From Sphingomonas nostoxanthinifaciens (lineage in GTDB: Bacteria > Pseudomonadota > Alphaproteobacteria > Sphingomonadales > Sphingomonadaceae), in the NCBI RefSeq assembly GCF_019930585.1, contig NZ_CP082839.1, forward strand, positions 992,001-1,056,000: a stretch of DNA of 64,000 nt. Reading direction: 5' to 3'. Positions within the stretch are counted from its first letter, which is position 1; each line of letters opens with the position of its first letter. The notes beneath the pieces were generated by a model. That model had not been told where the DNA came from and did no database searches. It was given only the letters and a program-made list of their open reading frames with translations. Positions 60,329-64,000 of the stretch are shown here, in pieces. Position numbers and translations under genes: made by a program.

Positions 60329-61041
60329 CTAGGTCGACGATCGTGAGTAGCCGGTAGGCATCAGCCGCTCCACGATGTTCAAAGCGGTCCAATCGGCACA
60401 GGACGCCGCCCATTCCGCGATTTCGATCTTCCCCCTCGCACGGGTGGACGCGGCAAATCCGGCCTGCCGCGTCAGGGTGTATGCGGCGATACGCGACACG
60501 GTACATTCGGCCTGTCCATAGGCCGCTGCAAACACACCTAGGCGACGCACCTGCTCGGCAGATGCATGATCGTCATTGCCCAGATCGAGCCAAGTAAAAG
60601 CGGAGTACCCCAAATCCCACAGCCTCTCCCCCGGCAGTACCGTATCGAAGTCGATCATCGCCGCAGGCATGTCGTCCACGAAGACGGTGTTCGTCGGAGC
60701 CCAATCATTATGCAGGCTACCTCGAACCCACCCGCCCGGATCGCCGGCATGGCGGCTGTGGCATCGTGAAAGCGGCGAAGCAGCTTGGCGGCTGCTGCCA
60801 GTTGATCATCTGAGTATGCCCCCAAATTATAGGGCACGATCCCGGGAATGAACGATCGAACCTCGCGCCCGGCATCATCTATACCTTGGAACCGGGGAGC
60901 ATTGCGGAAGCCGATACTTTCAAGGTGGAGCAGGCAAGCGTGGCCGAACGCGGGGTCATGCATGATCGGACGCCGCACCGTATTGCCGATCCGAACCACG
61001 CCGCTTGTGCTGCGACCGCCTGAGAGGGGCTGACCGTCCAT
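60329..61041 (-). pseudogene. Aminoglycoside phosphotransferase-like (APH) gene, frameshifted
   Basis: The N-terminal frame (start 61039-61041) carries VVRIGNTVRRPIM, GREVRSFIPGIVPYNLGAYS and LLRRFHDATAAMPAI. The C-terminal frame carries the catalytic loop SLHNDWAPTNTVFVDDMPAA, the metal-binding IDFDTVLPGERLWDLGYSAF and the rest. They join at the GGCGGGTGGG tract near 60738-60748, where one base is lost or gained. APH-like kinases phosphorylate aminoglycosides or other small molecules; this copy is broken. It is on the same strand as and upstream of the acetyltransferase gene. Confidence 0.82.
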
Positions 61042-61120
61042 CTTGCCAGCCTATCAGGACCGTCGGCCTGAGGCTTCCGCAAAGGAATGACGATCGCGAT
61101 AGTCGTAGCCTTCCCAAAAG

Positions 61121-61138
61121 GATGCTTGATCGGGAAGC
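61121..61138. repeat. GATGCTTGATCGGGAAGC repeat, copy 3
   Basis: Sixteen of 18 bases match copy 2. It lies 80 bp upstream of the APH-like start, with TTCCC at 61111-61115 able to pair with GGGAA. The sequence GATAGTCG occurs close to both copies 1 and 3. Confidence 0.55.
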
Positions 61139-61216
61139 TCCGCTTGCCCGTACAAGGATCACTGGTCATGTTGCTGGCCTGATATCGCCAGGGGATCACG
61201 ACGGCTAGGGGGCTGC

Positions 61217-61852
61217 ATGTCCGAAGTACCGGTTCAAGCGAGCGTGGACGACGTACACGCCCACGCGCACAAGACCGGGCATAGCTGGGTGGACCTCGCC
61301 ATCGCGCTTTCCGCCATCACTATCTCCGTGATCTCGCTCTTTGTCGCGATCGGCCATGGGCGAACCGAAGAGAAGCTGGTCGCCGCCAGCTCCTGGCCCT
61401 TCCTGACGTTCCGGACCACCAAGAACGGCCTTCAGGCCGGAAGCAGGGTCATCGACTTCCGTGTGCAAAACAGCGGCGTCGGCCCGGCTCGGGTGCAATG
61501 GGTGAGAATGACGTTGGACGGCAGCCCGATCCGGAGCGGCGCCGATCTGATGAACCGATGCTGCGGCGTGCCGGCTGGGACGGCGGAGGAGCAAGTCCGC
61601 CAGGGGCTCATTACGCAAAACGAGCCGATCGGCGTGCTGCCCGCCGGTGAGGGGGTGGATGTGCTGGCATGGCGAGAGCTACCGGGAAACGCCGCGACTT
61701 GGGCGAAGCTGGACGGCGTTCGTCATCGCCTGAAAACGGAAGCCTGCTATTGCTCCGTTCTTGATGAGTGCTGGACAAGCGACCTGACCGCGACGGCTCA
61801 ACCACATCATGTCGATCAATGCGAGCCGATCGCTGACGGCTACACGGGGTAG
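61217..61852 (+). CDS. Hypothetical membrane-anchored protein, 211 aa
   Basis: I do not recognise a named family. A His-rich N-terminus (DDVHAHAHKTGHSW) precedes one transmembrane helix at about residues 26-47 (LAIALSAITISVISLFVAIG). A presumably periplasmic region follows with beta-like segments (VIDFRVQNSGVGPARVQWVR) and several Cys (NRCCGVPAG, ACYCSVLDEC). It is divergent from the APH-like gene and convergent with the next. Conserved hypotheticals of this type are common in sphingomonads. Confidence 0.7.
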   Translation: MSEVPVQASVDDVHAHAHKTGHSWVDLAIALSAITISVISLFVAIGHGRTEEKLVAASSWPFLTFRTTKNGLQAGSRVIDFRVQNSGVGPARVQWVRMTLDGSPIRSGADLMNRCCGVPAGTAEEQVRQGLITQNEPIGVLPAGEGVDVLAWRELPGNAATWAKLDGVRHRLKTEACYCSVLDECWTSDLTATAQPHHVDQCEPIADGYTG

Positions 61853-61898
61853 CCAACAAACGATCGAGAAATGGTAAACCTCCTCTTTCCCAACATCG

Positions 61899-63224
61899 TC
61901 ATTCCACGATTTCTGGGAGGTTTTGAACAGCATAGCGCACCCGTGCCTTTGGCAGCAGAAGCGTGGGCACAGGCTTCCCTTGCGTCACCAACACCTGATC
62001 GACCGGGATCGCATCCTCACCCCCCGATGAGATAAACGCCTGCACAAGCCGCGTGCCGGAGGATGGCAGAAGCGTGGCCGGGATGGATGCACGGTGCCGA
62101 GCCATACCGGCCAGCCAAACGGGTCGCCCTTTGGTCATGCGAACGGGGGGATGAACGACTTGCAGGTCAACCGATCCGGCGAGTAGCCCGACCGTCACCG
62201 GCCTGCCATGCCTCATCAGCACGACAGATTGGCGAGCGGCCTTCGGTGCGGCGATCTTGTGAAGGTCTATATCGGGCCGGTTCATAGGGACCGGGGAAAG
62301 TCCAGCCTGATCGATCGTCAGCGGATCGATCCCGGTCGCGCGCTTGAGAAGGCCCGCCATCATCGGCAGCGTTCCGCCCTCGGCAGCGATCGGACGCTCC
62401 GCTGCGTGATGCTCTCCGGCGTAGATCAGGATTTTGGCGTCGGGATATGCTCGAACCGCGCGAGTGACGATGTTGTCGGCCTGATCCTGCTCGCGCTGCT
62501 CCTGTGCAACCTTGGCGTCGGTCGAATAATCGGTCCTTATTTTCTCGTAGGTGACGGGCCGATATCCCAGAGCGAGGGACTGCCTGATGAAATCAGCGAA
62601 CACAGGATCGTCAAGGTAATAGCCGCTGGACTGGCGAGAATAGCCATCGGCAGTGAGCTGCGCCATTTTCTGTCGCGCATCATCGTCGTCGGCCGCACGC
62701 TTCAAGGCTTCGGCGGCCAATACGGTATAGCCCAGCGGGCGAAGCGCGCGAGCAACCTCCAGACCGAAGGCCCTGCCCCTTGGATCAAGATGGTTCTCAT
62801 CGAGGATGACGATGCGGGTATGGCGAGCGCGTCGGACGATTTCCTGGATCGCAGGCACACCGCTGGATAAGCGAAGCTCCGAAATCTGGTCTTCCGGGAC
62901 GTGGAAATCGGGGCCTTTGGCGGTGTTGAAGGTAGGAACCCCAGTCATCGTGGACATGACCTGCGCCCATTGATCGACGACATCGGGGTCGGCGGTTTCC
63001 TCCACGCGCTCGATCCCCAGCTTCCGAAGAAGACCATAGGAAGCGTCAACATAGCGCCCGTGGGATGCGTCATTGATCGACTGCTTGTAGGCGTTGAGCA
63101 GGCTGTCGCTATCGAACCGCTTTACGGGTGGGGTCGGGGCGGGCTGTTGAGGGCCGGATGCCATCGTGCTCGCCGGTGAGGCGAGAACGCTCAACGCAAC
63201 GGCGATGATCGGGCGATAACGCAT
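61899..63224 (-). CDS. Secreted protein with ChaN/EreA-like signature
   Basis: The 441-residue protein has a signal peptide (IIAVALSVLASPASTMA), then a domain with RIVILDENHLDPRGRAFGLE, RPLGYTVLAAEALKRA, YYLDDPVFADFIRQSLALGY and ILIYAGEHHAAERP. The spaced ENH and EHH motifs with an AAEAL segment recall the ChaN / erythromycin-esterase (EreA) fold, but I cannot place it with certainty. The C-terminal 130 residues (IDLHKIAAPKAARQSVVLMR onward) are unassigned. It diverges from a PadR regulator with a perfect palindrome between, so it is probably repressed by that protein. Confidence 0.6.
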   Translation of the reverse strand: MRYRPIIAVALSVLASPASTMASGPQQPAPTPPVKRFDSDSLLNAYKQSINDASHGRYVDASYGLLRKLGIERVEETADPDVVDQWAQVMSTMTGVPTFNTAKGPDFHVPEDQISELRLSSGVPAIQEIVRRARHTRIVILDENHLDPRGRAFGLEVARALRPLGYTVLAAEALKRAADDDDARQKMAQLTADGYSRQSSGYYLDDPVFADFIRQSLALGYRPVTYEKIRTDYSTDAKVAQEQREQDQADNIVTRAVRAYPDAKILIYAGEHHAAERPIAAEGGTLPMMAGLLKRATGIDPLTIDQAGLSPVPMNRPDIDLHKIAAPKAARQSVVLMRHGRPVTVGLLAGSVDLQVVHPPVRMTKGRPVWLAGMARHRASIPATLLPSSGTRLVQAFISSGGEDAIPVDQVLVTQGKPVPTLLLPKARVRYAVQNLPEIVE

Positions 63225-63235
63225 CTGGACACTCC

Positions 63236-63254
63236 ATAGTACGATTCGTACTAT
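63236..63254. promoter_or_regulatory. Perfect palindrome, probable PadR operator
   Basis: ATAGTACGATTCGTACTAT is a 19-bp perfect palindrome with a 1-nt centre and 9-bp arms, in the 53 bp between the divergent secreted-protein and PadR starts. PadR proteins bind such dyads (often ATGT-N8-ACAT type), so autoregulation and control of the neighbour are likely; binding is inferred. Confidence 0.7.
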
Positions 63255-63277
63255 TGTTGGCTTTCGGGAGAATGGCA

Positions 63278-63793
63278 ATGGGCGTCGAGGTGCGTGGCCT
63301 CACCGAACTCGAAGGAGCGATCCTGTCCGAGATCGAGCATCGCGGGCACCGGACCGCGTTCCAGGTGCGCCGGGCCTTTGCCGAATCCTTCTCGCTCGAA
63401 TGGAGAGGGAGTGCCGGCGCGGTCTATCCCGCCGTCCGGAGGCTCGAACGGGAAAGGCTTCTCTCCGCGTCGGAACCCGCCGGAGGTCGCAAGACCCGTA
63501 CCCTGGCGCTGACGGCGATCGGGCGGGAGGCATTGCTGACATGGGCCCGCGACCCCTTGCTGTCATCCAGCAGCGGTGTGGATCCCTTCCGTCTGCGCGC
63601 CGGCATCTGGTCGTTGCTGCCGGAACCGGAGAAAATCGCGCTGCTGTCCGACGTTGAAGCGCATATTAAACAGCAGATCGCCCTGATCGAGGGCCATGTG
63701 CACGACCTCGATCCCGTCGAGGCGATCCGAATTGGACTGGTGCTAGACCATCAGCGGGAGCGCCTCCGCCAGATAGAACGGTGGAGGCGATAA
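63278..63793 (+). CDS. PadR-family transcriptional regulator
   Basis: The 171-residue protein has a winged HTH of the PadR type (LTELEGAILSEIEHRGHRTA, AFQVRRAFAESFSLEWRGSA, GAVYPAVRRLERERLLSASE) and a C-terminal coiled-coil Vir_act_alpha_C-like dimer domain (LLSDVEAHIKQQIALIEGHV). GGGAG lies 7 nt before the ATG at 63278-63280, so I prefer that start to the ATG at 63272 only 1 nt from it. Confidence 0.85.
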   Translation: MGVEVRGLTELEGAILSEIEHRGHRTAFQVRRAFAESFSLEWRGSAGAVYPAVRRLERERLLSASEPAGGRKTRTLALTAIGREALLTWARDPLLSSSSGVDPFRLRAGIWSLLPEPEKIALLSDVEAHIKQQIALIEGHVHDLDPVEAIRIGLVLDHQRERLRQIERWRR

Positions 63794-63901
63794 CCCCTTC
63801 TTTCACGCAAACGAGGGCAAAATGGGAATCCCACTGCCACCACGTATCATTGCGGCAGCGATACGGCTGTGTTAGGGCGGCAATACACTTAGGGGGGGCT
63901 T

Positions 63902-64000
63902 GTGGTGTTGGAGGAGTATCAAGCGCCGGCCAAAGTGAAGCTGGCGGCGCTCTGGGCATCCACGATGTTCTGCTACATCTACGGTGATTATTTCGGCCTC
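63902..64000 (+). CDS. Putative membrane protein, cut by window end
   Basis: The frame is open to the window end and reads LEEYQAPAKVKLAALWASTM then FCYIYGDYFGL, resembling the first helix of DUF6326-type membrane proteins. A G-rich ribosome site lies at 63892-63898; GTG codons at 63902 and 63905 or TTG at 63908 could start it. Only about 30 residues are visible. Confidence 0.5.
   Translation, partial: MVLEEYQAPAKVKLAALWASTMFCYIYGDYFGL

Noticed and set aside
59366..61138. Integron cassette array (attC sites)
   Set aside because: The three repeats do not fit the GTTRRRY/RYYYAAC ends and there is no integron integrase; only reported as repeats.
1..64000. CRISPR array
   Set aside because: No regularly spaced direct repeats with spacers were seen.
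1..64000. attR of the ICE
   Set aside because: No second copy of the tRNA-Leu 3' end was noticed on either strand; a computer search is needed to be sure.

Overview
The window is high-GC DNA from an alphaproteobacterium, most likely a Sphingomonas or close sphingomonad. The evidence is the UppP / complex I NDUFA9-like pair, the STN-type TonB receptors with FecI/FecR, the DUF736/DUF2958/ArdC conjugation accessory set and the style of the lasso peptide genes. About 2.1 kb of apparent chromosome (start of a probable gltD, uppP, an NDUFA9-like reductase, tRNA-Leu(CAG)) is followed by an integrative and conjugative element (ICE) whose P4-type integrase lies just downstream of the tRNA 3' end. I found no second copy of the tRNA 3' end, so the right end of the ICE is undefined and may lie outside the window.

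From 2.3 to 26 kb lies the transfer machinery: integrase, a small HTH protein, a complete MPF_T trb set on the minus strand (trbB-C-D-E-J-L-F-G-I), the coupling protein traG, a CopG-like protein, a relaxase, a lytic transglycosylase, TraF protease, DUF736, DUF2958 and ArdC. Two scars interrupt it: an N-terminally truncated cysteine desulfurase, and a YbaK-family gene split by an IS5-type element that carries an extra opposing ORF.

From 26 to 37 kb is the highlight, a lasso peptide system. Reading right (fecI, fecR, an STN-TonB receptor, a lasso isopeptidase) are the sensing, import and ring-opening genes. Reading left (precursor A, protease B with RRE, cyclase C) are the biosynthetic genes, and the two arms meet tail to tail. 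The precursor is a 41-residue ORF; its predicted core is GQVMGNTNEPLIGGLFYPA with a Gly1-Glu9 ring. A perfect 14-bp hairpin separates A from B, and a GntR-type regulator lies just upstream of A.

From 37 to 46 kb is a decaying accessory zone: a frameshifted DUF6499-DUF2285 gene, TPR and TonB-like remnants, IS6 and IS66 fragments, an outer-membrane protein, a zinc alcohol dehydrogenase, a truncated and frameshifted Old Yellow Enzyme gene and an IS110 element. From 45.5 to 50.7 kb come three c-di-GMP loci, one split by an in-frame stop. From 51 to 59.3 kb is a histidine kinase / Fis-type response regulator (receiver frameshifted) divergent from a MacA-MacB-FtsX-TolC type efflux operon. The last 4.7 kb carry an AAC(3)-type acetyltransferase, a frameshifted aminoglycoside-phosphotransferase-like gene, short repeats bordering both, two poorly known genes, a PadR regulator with a palindromic operator, and a gene cut by the window end.
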